From JAVBPA01 sp031549925 (lineage in GTDB: Bacteria; Bacillota; Clostridia; Oscillospirales; CAG-272): a stretch of DNA of 23,862 bases. A model generated the notes under the pieces. That model was given only the letters and a program-made list of their open reading frames with translations, ran no database searches and had not been told where the DNA came from. The stretch covers positions 1-23,862 of the forward strand of contig JAVBPA010000091.1 of NCBI GenBank assembly GCA_031549925.1, given 5' to 3'. Shown in pieces: positions 7,026 through 15,878 of the stretch (position 1 is the first letter of the stretch; every line of letters begins with the position of its first letter). A program made the translations under genes and the position numbers.

Positions 7026-7104
7026 TTATATAAAGCCGCAGATTTTATATAATATATTCTTTAAAACTAAAAAATGAAACATTTTAAAACTATTTTTTAA
7101 TTTC

Positions 7105-9321
7105 TTATTCCAGAAGTTTTGTTTGCCCATCGTCGAGCGCTGTTGAAACAGCAGGTATTTTTGTTTTTTTGTAACGTTTTGCGGCTCCGTAGCTATCGAT
7201 ATCGGTAGTCGCCTGTGATACAAAAGTTTTAGCTTTTAATACAATGAGCGATATTCCCTGCGAATCTCTTGTGGTTTTTTTCGGAATTAAATCCGTGTTT
7301 ATTATTACTGCGCGGTTGTTGTTCGATATTAACATCAAGTCAAAAAGCTGTGCTTCATAAAATACCGCCACAATCGGAGAAGTGTCCGAATATGCCCCGG
7401 TTAGTTTACGTCTGTTCGTTTTGGTTTGGTATGATTTTACGGGAACGCGTACTCCCTTTCCGTTTTCAAAAATAAATATAATATTATGATCATTCGGATA
7501 ATTCTTTAACGCTTTCATAAATATTACGCGTTCACCCTCTTCAAAGCCGAGTTTCGCCGGTATATAATCACCTAAAACCGATGATTTTACAGAATCAAAA
7601 TCCGAGACCTTTGCTTTATATGCCTGCGCTTTATCCGAGAAAAACAACAGCTCATCCGTATTTGAAGCTTCTTCGTCGTATGCGATAAAGTCTCCTTCTT
7701 TTAACTTGTGTTCGTCGTTCCCTCTCAAAGAAAGCAGAGTGATTTTTTTAAAATATCCGCCGCGTGTCAAGTATAAATGAACGTTGTAATTTTCAACAAA
7801 ATCCTCTTCATCATAAACCGGAACTTCATCCGTATACATAATTTGCGTTTGCCGCGGTTTTGAATATTTGTTTTTTATATCTTTAAGCTGCTTTGCGATA
7901 TAAGATTTTTGTCTCTTCTCATCACGCAGTATATCTTCAATGTCGGCAATATCCGCTTGCAAGGTTTCTATTTCGCGTATTCTGTTTAAAATATACTCTC
8001 TGTTCAGATATCTAAGTTTTATTTCGGCTATATATTCAGCTTGAATTTCGTCAATCGAAAAGCCTTCCATCAGGTTGGGTATAACTTCCTTGTCGTGTTC
8101 CGTATCTCTTACGATTTTTATAGCTCGGTCTATATCAAGCAGTATTTTACCGAGTCCAAGCAGCAAATGCAGTTTTTCACGCTTTTTTTGGGCTTCGTAT
8201 TCAAATTCGCGTTTTACGCAGGTGAGTCTGAACTTTATCCATTCACCGATAATTTCGCATAATCCAAGCTGACGCGGAATTCCGTCCACCAAAACCGTAA
8301 AATTACAATCGAAGCTGTCTTCAAGAGGGGTCATCTTAAAGAGTTTTGCCATTAACAAATCGGGATCTGTCCCTCTTTTTACGTCAATCGTTAGCTTAAA
8401 TCCGCTCAAATCAATTTCATCGCGGAAATCTGTAATTTCTTTAATCTTTCCCTCTTTTACAAGCGAAGTAAGCTTTTTCATTATCAGCTCAATAGTAGTC
8501 GAATAGGGAATCTGAGTTACTTCAATGCAGTTTTGCTCGCGGTCATATGACCATTTGGCGCGCAAACGGAAGCTTCCTTTGCCGGTTCTGTATATTTCAC
8601 GCAATTGTTCGCGGTTGTATAAAAGAAAAGCCCCTCCCTGAAAATCAGGGGCTTTGATAATATCAAGCAGCATATCCACGTTTGTTTCGGGGTTTTTGAG
8701 TATCTGTATAGCACCGTCGCAAACTTCGCTTAGATTAAACGAACAGATTGAAGACGACATGGCGACCGCAATTCCGCGATTCGGTGATACTAATATATTC
8801 GGAAAAGATACCGGAAGAAGCGTCGGTTCTTTCATAGTAGAATCGTAGTTGTCTGCCATATCGACGGCGTTTTTTTCAATTCCGCTGAATATTTCGGAAC
8901 AAAATGAATCAAGCTTAACTTCTGTATAACGTGAAGCCGCATATTCCATATCCGCGCTGTAATGTTTTCCGAAACTTCCTTTTGAATCGATAAAAGGATG
9001 AATCAGAGTTTCATTTCCCCGAGTCAAACGTACAAGCGTTTCGTATATAGCAGAATCTCCGTGAGGATTTAACCGCATTGTCTGTCCTACGACATTTGCG
9101 CTTTTTGTACGCGGCCCGGTCATAAGACCCATTTCAAACATCGTGTAAAGAAGTTTTCTGTGTGCGGGTTTAAAACCGTCAATTTCCGGTATTGCACGTG
9201 AAATTATTACACTCATCGCATAAGGCATGAAATTTTTTTCGATTGTATCTGTTATCTGCTGCTGTGTAATCGGCGCTGACTGAGTTTCTATAACTCTTTC
9301 CGGCATTTTCTTTTTAGGCAT
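7105..9321 (-). CDS. parC: DNA topoisomerase IV subunit A (ParC/GyrA family)
   Basis: The 738-residue protein carries out DNA cleavage and rejoining in a type IIA topoisomerase. Landmarks are the winged-helix start of the breakage-reunion domain (GFKPAHRKLLYTMFEMG, about 49-65), the quinolone-region NPHGDSAIYE (85-94, with Ser90 and Glu94) and the active-site Tyr132 in AASRYTEVKLD. The segment before it reads SKGSFGKHYSADMEY rather than the gyrase DGQGNFGS form, as in clostridial ParC. The long coiled-coil tower and a beta-pinwheel follow, but the C-terminal domain is short and I see no GyrA-box, which favours topo IV. The ATG is 3 nt after the ywlC stop; AGGAGA lies within the ywlC end. No parE is adjacent, unlike in many Firmicutes, so the partner subunit must be elsewhere. 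Confidence 0.88.
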   Translation of the reverse strand: MPKKKMPERVIETQSAPITQQQITDTIEKNFMPYAMSVIISRAIPEIDGFKPAHRKLLYTMFEMGLMTGPRTKSANVVGQTMRLNPHGDSAIYETLVRLTRGNETLIHPFIDSKGSFGKHYSADMEYAASRYTEVKLDSFCSEIFSGIEKNAVDMADNYDSTMKEPTLLPVSFPNILVSPNRGIAVAMSSSICSFNLSEVCDGAIQILKNPETNVDMLLDIIKAPDFQGGAFLLYNREQLREIYRTGKGSFRLRAKWSYDREQNCIEVTQIPYSTTIELIMKKLTSLVKEGKIKEITDFRDEIDLSGFKLTIDVKRGTDPDLLMAKLFKMTPLEDSFDCNFTVLVDGIPRQLGLCEIIGEWIKFRLTCVKREFEYEAQKKREKLHLLLGLGKILLDIDRAIKIVRDTEHDKEVIPNLMEGFSIDEIQAEYIAEIKLRYLNREYILNRIREIETLQADIADIEDILRDEKRQKSYIAKQLKDIKNKYSKPRQTQIMYTDEVPVYDEEDFVENYNVHLYLTRGGYFKKITLLSLRGNDEHKLKEGDFIAYDEEASNTDELLFFSDKAQAYKAKVSDFDSVKSSVLGDYIPAKLGFEEGERVIFMKALKNYPNDHNIIFIFENGKGVRVPVKSYQTKTNRRKLTGAYSDTSPIVAVFYEAQLFDLMLISNNNRAVIINTDLIPKKTTRDSQGISLIVLKAKTFVSQATTDIDSYGAAKRYKKTKIPAVSTALDDGQTKLLE

Positions 9322-9324
9322 TTG

Positions 9325-10350
9325 TTATATTCTGTCTCCTAATTTTTTAATTTCATATCCCGCAGCTTTAATAAGTCTGTTAAATACCGCTAATCCTATA
9401 CCCTCTTTTGCGGGCATTCTCACATAGATAACATCTCCGCCGTCAAGATCCCTCAGAGCCGCGAATAATCTATGCGCGTGGGAAGTATGATCCTCTCTTC
9501 TTCCGATAGAGAATGATTTTGGAAATTCTTTTAATATAAATTCATCTTCATCGAAACATATCACCGGTTGATTCGGTTCACTTTTCAAAAATTTATATAC
9601 ATCGCCGTCATTGCCGTCAAGAATTACTACCTTTGCGTCCGGCGCATAATGGCGGTATTTCATTCCCGGTGAAATCGGACGTCCCTCAAATTTTTCGTAT
9701 ACCGCTTTTTCTATTGTAAGAGAAGAACATATCTCTCCAAGTTGTTCGGCGGTAACCGCTCCCGGCCGAAGCAAAACAAGCTCATCCTCGTTTTTTATCA
9801 TAACTACGGTAGATTCAAGTCCTATATCGCTGTCTCCCCCGTCGATTATATAATCAACTCTTCCGTTCATATCTTTTATTATATGTCTCAAAGCGGTAAG
9901 GGTAGGAGTGCCCGAAAGATTCGCCGAAGGCGCCGCAATCGGAACACCCGAGAATTTTATCAGTTTCCGTGCTGTTTCGTTTGAAGGAACGCGTATAGCT
10001 ATTGTATCAAGCCCTCCCGTAACGGCTGCGGGTATTATGCAATCCGAACGTTTTTTTAATATAACGGTTATCGGACCGGGCATAAATTTTTCTGCTATTT
10101 TATAATAAAAAGGAGAAGTAACACAATATTTTTCCGCTTCCTCCGCTTGTGTGACATGACATATCAGAGGGTTGTCCGAAGGTCTGCCTTTAGCCTGATA
10201 AATCTTTTTTGCACTTTCGATGTTTGTGGCGTCCGCTCCCAATCCGTATACTGTTTCTGTCGGGAATATAACAATTCCGCCTTTTTTTATACAATCAGCC
10301 GCAATTGCTATGTCTTCATTTGAACATGTAAGAATTTTTGTTTCTGTCAC
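9325..10350 (-). CDS. ywlC: L-threonylcarbamoyladenylate synthase (TsaC/Sua5/YwlC)
   Basis: The enzyme makes threonylcarbamoyl-AMP from threonine, bicarbonate and ATP, the first step of t6A formation at position 37 of ANN-decoding tRNAs. The YrdC-like domain (about residues 1-205) shows IFPTETVYGLGADATN, AKGRPSDNPL, AIRVPSN, APSANLSG and the GLESTVV loop. The Sua5 C-terminal domain follows a linker containing SPGMKYRHYAP, the conserved linker that closes over the active site. At 341 residues it is the full two-domain Sua5 type, not the short TsaC type. The start is GTG, whose last two bases with the next form the TGA of the upstream gene (GTGA overlap), so translation is coupled to the membrane-protein gene. 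Confidence 0.92.
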   Translation of the reverse strand: MTETKILTCSNEDIAIAADCIKKGGIVIFPTETVYGLGADATNIESAKKIYQAKGRPSDNPLICHVTQAEEAEKYCVTSPFYYKIAEKFMPGPITVILKKRSDCIIPAAVTGGLDTIAIRVPSNETARKLIKFSGVPIAAPSANLSGTPTLTALRHIIKDMNGRVDYIIDGGDSDIGLESTVVMIKNEDELVLLRPGAVTAEQLGEICSSLTIEKAVYEKFEGRPISPGMKYRHYAPDAKVVILDGNDGDVYKFLKSEPNQPVICFDEDEFILKEFPKSFSIGRREDHTSHAHRLFAALRDLDGGDVIYVRMPAKEGIGLAVFNRLIKAAGYEIKKLGDRI

Positions 10351-11024
10351 GACGGGAGATCCGCCTTTTTTAATTTATACAGATTCGCGTCTATAGAGGA
10401 TGTATAAACCGTCATCGTCCCGTAAGCGGATTCGTCATATCCCGTGTCAACCGATAATGCGGTTTCACTTTTATATTCATTGTCATAATAGATATTTAAG
10501 TATATTTTTTCAATCCCAGTCATATCAATATCCGTAAATATCATACGTTCATAGTTATAATTAAGTCTTTCATCATGGATAATTTCATAATCCGAATAAA
10601 TATTTCCCTTGTTATCTCCCAATGTATATACAAAATGTCCGATTCCGGGATTTTCCGCTAATTTGTAAAATTCTGTCAATGTTTTTAAAGTGCTATCATT
10701 ATACCTGACTGTGAATTGGAAATCCGATATTTTCTCGTCTTCGGATTCGGTGTATAATATATTAGTTATAAAAAATTGACCGTCATTTGTAAAATTTTGC
10801 GGAACCTCAACTTTATAAAATGATAATTCCTCTGGCGAATTTTCATATATAATTTTGGATTTTTCCGTCCAAAGATACTTTTTTGACAATTCGGTATCGC
10901 CGCTGGATATAATTCGGAATGTCATAAACAAAAAAAACGCCAGCAGCAATGCGACCGGGATATATTGCAGAATTTTTAATAAAACTATTAATATAATTTT
11001 TTTATTTTTTTTAGATTCTTCCAT
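10347..11024 (-). CDS. One-span membrane protein of unknown function
   Basis: The 225-residue product has a lysine-rich start, then one membrane helix (about residues 17-37, YIPVALLLAFFLFMTF) with the rest outside. The external part begins near residue 40 and is Tyr/Asp-rich with a predicted beta-strand pattern. I recognise no domain or motif. Its ATG follows GGGGAA at about 10 nt, and its stop overlaps the ywlC GTG start, so it is the first gene of the ywlC-parC operon. Nothing in the sequence ties it to tRNA modification or topology. It may simply share the promoter. Confidence 0.65.
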   Translation of the reverse strand: MEESKKNKKIILIVLLKILQYIPVALLLAFFLFMTFRIISSGDTELSKKYLWTEKSKIIYENSPEELSFYKVEVPQNFTNDGQFFITNILYTESEDEKISDFQFTVRYNDSTLKTLTEFYKLAENPGIGHFVYTLGDNKGNIYSDYEIIHDERLNYNYERMIFTDIDMTGIEKIYLNIYYDNEYKSETALSVDTGYDESAYGTMTVYTSSIDANLYKLKKADLPS

Positions 11025-11350
11025 TTTTATTATATTCCCCGTGTTGTAATTTCAATAAAATATAGTTTCTTTCCGATACAATAGATTTTCCGCGAAAAAC
11101 AAGAATTTAAAAATCATATATTTTCCTTAATTTATTTTATTCGGATATAATTTCATAAAATCTGTTTTGCGGGGATTCCGGTATAATTTTTATATTGTAA
11201 TAACATTTTTATGTTATTATAGCATATCATATGTAAATTTTCAAGCGTCATAATAATTTTAGATAACAAACTATTGCAAAAACAGAGGGTTTTATGTTAA
11301 AATGATATAATACGAAAAATTATTAAAGCTGGCGGGAGTATATTATAATA
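11025..11350. other. Divergent intergenic region before the aminotransferase
   Basis: The 326 bp between the membrane-protein and aminotransferase genes have no ORF. They contain a perfect 9-bp AT hairpin (11198-11206 TAATAACAT, TTTT loop, 11211-11219), probably an operator or a DNA-structure site rather than a terminator, and the extended -10 described separately. I found no convincing promoter for the minus-strand operon. Confidence 0.6.
11303..11311 (+). promoter_or_regulatory. Extended -10 promoter element for the aminotransferase gene
   Basis: TGATATAAT is a TGnTATAAT extended -10 with a perfect hexamer at 11306-11311. The region 17 bp upstream is a poor -35, which extended -10 promoters tolerate. 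The start site would be near 11318 with a leader of about 33 nt. Confidence 0.5.
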
Positions 11351-12547
11351 ATGGAATATAAAATTTCAAATAAATTAGCGGAAATGAAGCCGTCCGCTAT
11401 CCGTGAAATCTTTAAAAGTTTAACAGACCCCAAAATCATCGCATTTGCGGCAGGAAATCCGGCTGCCGAATCATTTCCGGTTGAAGCTATAAGAAGGTTT
11501 TCTGCTGATATATTGCAAAATGATCCGACAACAGCTTTGCAATATTCTATAACGGAGGGATATCCTCTTCTCATATCGGCTGTCAAGGAACGGCTTTATA
11601 AAAAATTCGGAATAGGAAAAGAATTTGATTCAACAATTATAACTTCTGGCGGTCAGCAGGCTCTTGAACTCGCTTGTAAAGTTATGTGCAATGAAGGCGA
11701 TGTTGTTATATGCGAAAATCCTTCCTTTATCGGAGCGCTTAATGCTTTCCGGTCAATCGGAGCGCGTATTGTAGGCGCACCTCTTGAGAATGACGGAATA
11801 AATATTGAAGCTCTTGAATCGATATTGAAAAACGAAAACCGGGCAAAACTTTTATATTTGATACCAACTTTCCACAATCCAGCCGGAATTACTATGTCGG
11901 AGGAAAAACGCTTTGCCGTATATGAACTGGCAAAAAAATACGGAATAATTATATTGGAAGACAACCCATACGGTGAGCTGCGTTTTTCGGGTGAAGATAT
12001 ACCGCCGATTAAAAGTATGGACAGCGATGGAATTGTTATATACTGCGGATCATTTTCAAAGATTCTTTCCGCCGGAATGCGCGTAGGATTTGTATGCGCT
12101 CCAAACGAAATAATTCAAAAAATGGTAGTCGCAAAGCAAGTCGAGGATGTTCACAGCAATATCTTTTTCCAAATGATATGCCACCGGTTTTTGACCGGTT
12201 TTGATGCGGACAGCCATATTAAAATGATACAGAACCTATACCGCGAAAAATGTTCGCTTATGTTATCGGGAATGGATAAATCTTTTCCGGACTATGTAAA
12301 ATATACGCGTCCTGACGGAGGCTTGTTCTTGTGGTGCACTTTACCCGAAGATTACAACATGCAATTATTTGTAAAATATGCTTTGTCAAAAAATGTAGCG
12401 GTTGTTCCGGGAACCGCTTTTATGTGCGATCCATCCGCTCCGTCCTCATCATTCCGTTTAAATTACTCTACTCCCTCATGCGGCCAAATAAAAGAGGGAA
12501 TTGGAATATTAGCGGATATATTAAAAAATCCTCAGCTATTCAATTAA
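11351..12547 (+). CDS. PLP-dependent class I/II aminotransferase (2-aminoadipate/aromatic type)
   Basis: A fold-type I aminotransferase of 398 residues, acting in the cytosol. Signatures in order are AAGNPAAESFP (substrate-side loop), TSGGQQALELACKVMC near residue 98, NPSFIGALNAF, the PLP-contacting HNPAG (Asn176), EDNPYGEL (Asp204, Tyr207) and the Schiff-base lysine Lys237 in GSFSKILSAGMRVGF. The C-terminal Arg in FRLNYS would bind the substrate carboxylate. The closest known relatives are LysN/2-aminoadipate transaminases and MocR-like aminotransferase domains, but no N-terminal HTH is present. I cannot fix the amino acid substrate. GGGAG lies 12 nt upstream of the ATG. The helicase-loader-like gene follows in the same direction after 81 bp. 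Confidence 0.85.
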   Translation: MEYKISNKLAEMKPSAIREIFKSLTDPKIIAFAAGNPAAESFPVEAIRRFSADILQNDPTTALQYSITEGYPLLISAVKERLYKKFGIGKEFDSTIITSGGQQALELACKVMCNEGDVVICENPSFIGALNAFRSIGARIVGAPLENDGINIEALESILKNENRAKLLYLIPTFHNPAGITMSEEKRFAVYELAKKYGIIILEDNPYGELRFSGEDIPPIKSMDSDGIVIYCGSFSKILSAGMRVGFVCAPNEIIQKMVVAKQVEDVHSNIFFQMICHRFLTGFDADSHIKMIQNLYREKCSLMLSGMDKSFPDYVKYTRPDGGLFLWCTLPEDYNMQLFVKYALSKNVAVVPGTAFMCDPSAPSSSFRLNYSTPSCGQIKEGIGILADILKNPQLFN

Positions 12548-12628
12548 ACAATAATTTTTTGGACTGAAAATTTTCTCCGTATAAATTTTAAAATAAAACA
12601 AAATCATCATAATTTTAGGCGGGAAGAA

Positions 12629-13624
12629 ATGTCATATAACCGTGAAAATTACATCAGAATCAAACGTGAATTTGATAAAAAACATCTTGAAGCCCAAAGC
12701 GAAGCCGATCACCGCAGAGAAGAACTGCATTTAAAATTTCCGGATCTTGCGCGTATTGACCGCGCTTTATCGGAAATGGGTATACGTGTTTTTGGGGAAG
12801 CAATGAAAGGCAAAGAAAATCTCGAAGAACGGATAGAAAAAATTCACGTGGATTTAAAAGAGCTGCGAGCTGTCCGCAAAGAATGGATGGAACGGAACGG
12901 TTTTCCCGAAGACTACACGGAACCCAGTTATGAATGTGCGGTTTGCCAGGATACAGGCAGTGTCGGTCATAATATATGCGTTTGTATGCACCGTGCATTA
13001 ATTCTTTCCGGATATGAAAGTTCCGGAATAGGCAAATTAATCAAAACCCAAAGTTTTGAAACATTCGACCTTTCGTATTATTCCGAAAACGAGCAAACTC
13101 TAAAAACCGTAACGGACAATTATAATTTTTGTAAAAGATACGCGGTTGAATTTAACGGCGAGGATACTAAAAATTTGCTGATGCTGGGAAATACGGGTCT
13201 CGGAAAAACGCATTTATCAACCTCAATTGCTAAAGTGGTAATTGAAAGCGGCTATGATGTTTCATACGAAACCGCGCAGAACATATTCGCGGATTTTGAA
13301 ACGGAACGTTTCGGACGTTCGTATGAAAACGAAGCAAAAAATTTAGACATGTATTTTGATTGTGATCTTTTGATTATTGATGATTTGGGCGCTGAAATGA
13401 CTAATCAATTTACCATTTCCTGTCTTTATAATATAATAAATACGCGAATTAACCGCAATAAATCCACTATAATAAATACCAATCTCACAGCGGACGAGCT
13501 TCGAAGAAAATACAACGATCGTATAACCAGCCGGCTTCTGGGCGAATTTTATCTGCTGCGTTTCTTAGGCAAAGATATAAGAGCGCAAAAGATTGAGAGA
13601 ACTATGAAAAATAATTCAAAATAA
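12629..13624 (+). CDS. DnaC/DnaI-like ATPase, probable replicative helicase loader
   Basis: The 331-residue protein has a coiled, charged N-terminal part (1-95), then a zinc-binding cluster (Cys103, 106, 117, 119 in CAVCQDTG and CVC), then an AAA+ domain. The Walker A is GNTGLGKTH (187-195) and the Walker B LLIIDDLG (247-254). An Arg-rich end (NDRITSRLLGEFYLLRFLGKDIR) gives the arginine finger. This order of zinc module and ATPase fits the DnaC/DnaI loaders, as in many Clostridia where the gene often neighbours a DnaD-type gene. None is seen here. IstB-type transposon ATPases share the ATPase part, but no transposase is nearby and the zinc cluster argues against that. The ATG follows a GGCGGGAAG site. 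Confidence 0.78.
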   Translation: MSYNRENYIRIKREFDKKHLEAQSEADHRREELHLKFPDLARIDRALSEMGIRVFGEAMKGKENLEERIEKIHVDLKELRAVRKEWMERNGFPEDYTEPSYECAVCQDTGSVGHNICVCMHRALILSGYESSGIGKLIKTQSFETFDLSYYSENEQTLKTVTDNYNFCKRYAVEFNGEDTKNLLMLGNTGLGKTHLSTSIAKVVIESGYDVSYETAQNIFADFETERFGRSYENEAKNLDMYFDCDLLIIDDLGAEMTNQFTISCLYNIINTRINRNKSTIINTNLTADELRRKYNDRITSRLLGEFYLLRFLGKDIRAQKIERTMKNNSK

Positions 13625-13630
13625 AACACG

Positions 13631-13665
13631 AAGCGCTTTTTAAATTATAAAAAGCGCTTTTATAC
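13631..13665. terminator. Terminator after the helicase-loader gene
   Basis: AAGCGCTTTTT (13631-13641) and AAAAAGCGCTT (13649-13659) form a perfect 11-bp stem with a seven-base loop, followed by a short T-run. It lies between the loader gene and the convergent oxidoreductase gene and could serve both. Confidence 0.75.
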
Positions 13666-13726
13666 AGCATGTTATTTACTGTTGTAATTTTTACCAGGAC
13701 AGGATAATCGGATTCGCTCATTATAA

Positions 13727-15007
13727 TTATATCAAAGCTCCCCTGTCAGTCAAAATATCCTGCAAATTTTTTATATCAATTGAATTTATGGGGATATCGG
13801 CTTTTACCGCAAGAGCGCACGCTATTCCGGCCGCTTCTCCTATACATGAAGTAATCGGCATAATGCGTATGGATGAATGAGCTTCGTGCGTGGAGCAAAT
13901 TGGGCGTCCCGCGACTATCAGATTATCCGTCTGCAAAGGTATCAGTGAACGCAAGGGGATTGTGTAGTAATCGTGATCCGGAACATGCTTTAAAACAGTT
14001 CCGCTGCCTGCGGGATTATGTATATCAATATCATACGTTCCTCTGGCTATGCGGTCACAGAATTTTTTTGCCGACAATATATCGTCCTGCGTCATTTCAT
14101 AATGACCTACGATACGGCGGCTTTCCCTGATTCCGGTTTCGGGAGCGGACATGATAAGCGAACAGTTTTCCATACCCGCTATATTGTTCCGCATAAAGTT
14201 ATACATTTCGTAAACCTGTTCCCGCCCTTCTGTTTCAGCGGCGGAAAGACATTCCGCATCAACCGGATTCTGCCCTACGATACGCGTTGTATTTAAATGC
14301 ATTATATTTTCTGTCGGAAGATTGAATATTAAAATATCTTCTCTCGGATTCCGCAGCAGGTTCTTTTGCCTCATTTCTTTATACAGAGCCTGCGCAGCTT
14401 TCTTGTCATAACGTTTCCAGTCTACATTCGCAAGCCTGAAACATAAGGTCATCGGCTGGCAAAGTCCGTCTTCTTCACGTCCAAGCATATATTCAAGACC
14501 GGCAAAAGCCGTCAAATCAGCATCACCCGTACTGTCAACAAATACAGGAGCGGTAATTTTTATATTTCCCGAACAGCCTGAAACAGTTATATTTTTGATA
14601 GTTCCGCCTTCGCGTTCAACATCTGTTAGCAAAGAATGGAACAATACTTTAACTCCGTATTCCGAACACATTCTGTCAAGAGCCAGCTTCATAAATTCTT
14701 CCATATACGACTGGGATTTCGGGGAATTTGAACCTCCGATCGCGTATACTTTCTCGATAAGCGAAGCAAATAATCCGGAGTTCGCCAAAACTCCTCCTCC
14801 GCCTCTTTCATAAAAGCTCATGAAAGGATTGACAAGTCCCGCTGTAGCCATTCCCCCCAAGAATCCGTATTTTTCGACGAGTAAAACCTTCATTCCCTCT
14901 CTTGCGGCTGAACATGCCGCCATTATTCCGGCAAGCCCTCCTCCGGAGACAATTACGTCATATTTTTCTGTAATGATTTTTTTCGTATGCACGCGAATGT
15001 TTTTCAT
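13727..15007 (-). CDS. FAD-dependent oxidoreductase (FAD_oxidored family, PF12831)
   Basis: A 426-residue flavoprotein. The N-terminal Rossmann motif is VSGGGLAGIMAACSAAREG (about residues 18-36), ending in an acidic ribose-binding position (LLVEK). The signature GFLGGMATAGLVNPF of the PF12831 family follows, then VDSTGDADLTAFAGLEYMLG, which contacts FAD. It should be cytoplasmic. Members of this family occur near sugar-catabolism genes and are thought to oxidise a polyol or sugar derivative, but the substrate is unknown and the neighbours do not settle it. The start is supported by GGGGGAT 7 nt upstream. It is divergent from the PuuD-like gene. Confidence 0.85.
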   Translation of the reverse strand: MKNIRVHTKKIITEKYDVIVSGGGLAGIMAACSAAREGMKVLLVEKYGFLGGMATAGLVNPFMSFYERGGGGVLANSGLFASLIEKVYAIGGSNSPKSQSYMEEFMKLALDRMCSEYGVKVLFHSLLTDVEREGGTIKNITVSGCSGNIKITAPVFVDSTGDADLTAFAGLEYMLGREEDGLCQPMTLCFRLANVDWKRYDKKAAQALYKEMRQKNLLRNPREDILIFNLPTENIMHLNTTRIVGQNPVDAECLSAAETEGREQVYEMYNFMRNNIAGMENCSLIMSAPETGIRESRRIVGHYEMTQDDILSAKKFCDRIARGTYDIDIHNPAGSGTVLKHVPDHDYYTIPLRSLIPLQTDNLIVAGRPICSTHEAHSSIRIMPITSCIGEAAGIACALAVKADIPINSIDIKNLQDILTDRGALI

Positions 15008-15086
15008 ATAAAATCCCCCGGAATAAATAATATAATAACAAAAATTATTTTTAGTTTAAAAAATAAAACCCCGCGGCTGTTTTTTC

Positions 15087-15114
15087 TTGACAATATTTTT
15101 TTGATAATTATAAT
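15087..15114 (+). promoter_or_regulatory. Near-consensus sigma-A promoter of the PuuD-like gene
   Basis: TTGACA (15087-15092) and TATAAT (15109-15114) are both perfect, with a 16-bp spacer. The start point would be near 15121, giving a leader of about 48 nt. This is the strongest core promoter in the window. Confidence 0.8.
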
Positions 15115-15168
15115 AATCTTATATGCAGAATTGCTTATAAAAATTATTTTTAAAGGTAATAAATTAAA

Positions 15169-15867
15169 ATGGGTAAACCTCTGATCGGCATAACACCGCA
15201 ATTTGATCCGAAAACAGGTCATCAATGGATACGTCCGCAGTACATCGAAGCGATATTAAAATCCGGAGGGCTTCCGATTCTTTTGATGCAATATGAAAAT
15301 TCAGACGAAACTGCCGATTTACTTGATTCTCTCGGCGGAATACTTTTTTCAGGCGGAGAAGACATCCATCCGAAACGATACGGGGAAGAAGTTGACAGCG
15401 AATGCGGTGAAATTGTGGAATCCCGCGATAATTTTGAACTTTCCCTATACATGGAAGCAATAAAAATAAATATACCGATATTGGGAATATGCCGGGGTCT
15501 GCAGCTTATAAATGTAGCGGCGGGAGGCACGCTTTACCAGCATATAAACGGTCACAGCAAAGGAATACGCCATGACGTTTCTATAAAAAAAGATTCGCTT
15601 CTTTTTGAAATATTCGGCTTTGAGACGATAAACACAAACAGTTACCACCATCAGGCAATAAGAAAGACTGCTCCCCCTATGATTGCGGCGGCTTGGTCAA
15701 ACACCGCGGATTCGGGAGAAATTATAGAAGCGATTTATGACAGCAGAGCGTTATTTAATGTTTCAGTTCAATGGCATCCTGAAAATATGTATACGGAAGA
15801 CGAATATTCGCATAAATTATTTGATGCGTTTGTTTCAGCGGCTGCTAGTTTCAAAAAAACAAGATAA
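15169..15867 (+). CDS. Gamma-glutamyl-GABA hydrolase-like class I glutamine amidotransferase (peptidase C26)
   Basis: A 232-residue cytosolic protein of the PuuD family, which cleaves gamma-glutamyl amides such as gamma-glutamyl-GABA. The fold shows LGGILFSGGEDIHPKRYGEE near residue 55 and the nucleophile elbow GICRGLQLINVAAGG (Cys108). The catalytic His and Glu are in QWHPENMY (His203, Glu205), and the oxyanion-side YHHQAI lies between. All three catalytic residues are present. The rest of the putrescine-utilisation pathway is absent, so the physiological substrate may be another gamma-glutamyl compound. AAAGGT lies about 9 nt before the ATG. Expression would come from the strong promoter at 15087-15114. 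It converges on the lipid-kinase gene. Confidence 0.85.
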   Translation: MGKPLIGITPQFDPKTGHQWIRPQYIEAILKSGGLPILLMQYENSDETADLLDSLGGILFSGGEDIHPKRYGEEVDSECGEIVESRDNFELSLYMEAIKINIPILGICRGLQLINVAAGGTLYQHINGHSKGIRHDVSIKKDSLLFEIFGFETINTNSYHHQAIRKTAPPMIAAAWSNTADSGEIIEAIYDSRALFNVSVQWHPENMYTEDEYSHKLFDAFVSAAASFKKTR

Positions 15868-15878
15868 AAAACTTTTTG

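Noticed and set aside
7105..9321. Gyrase subunit A (gyrA).
   Set aside because: Short C-terminal domain without a GyrA-box and ParC-like SKGSFGKHYS segment before the active-site Tyr.
12629..13624. IstB-type insertion-sequence ATPase.
   Set aside because: No transposase, terminal repeats or target duplication nearby, and the N-terminal zinc cluster fits DnaC/DnaI loaders.
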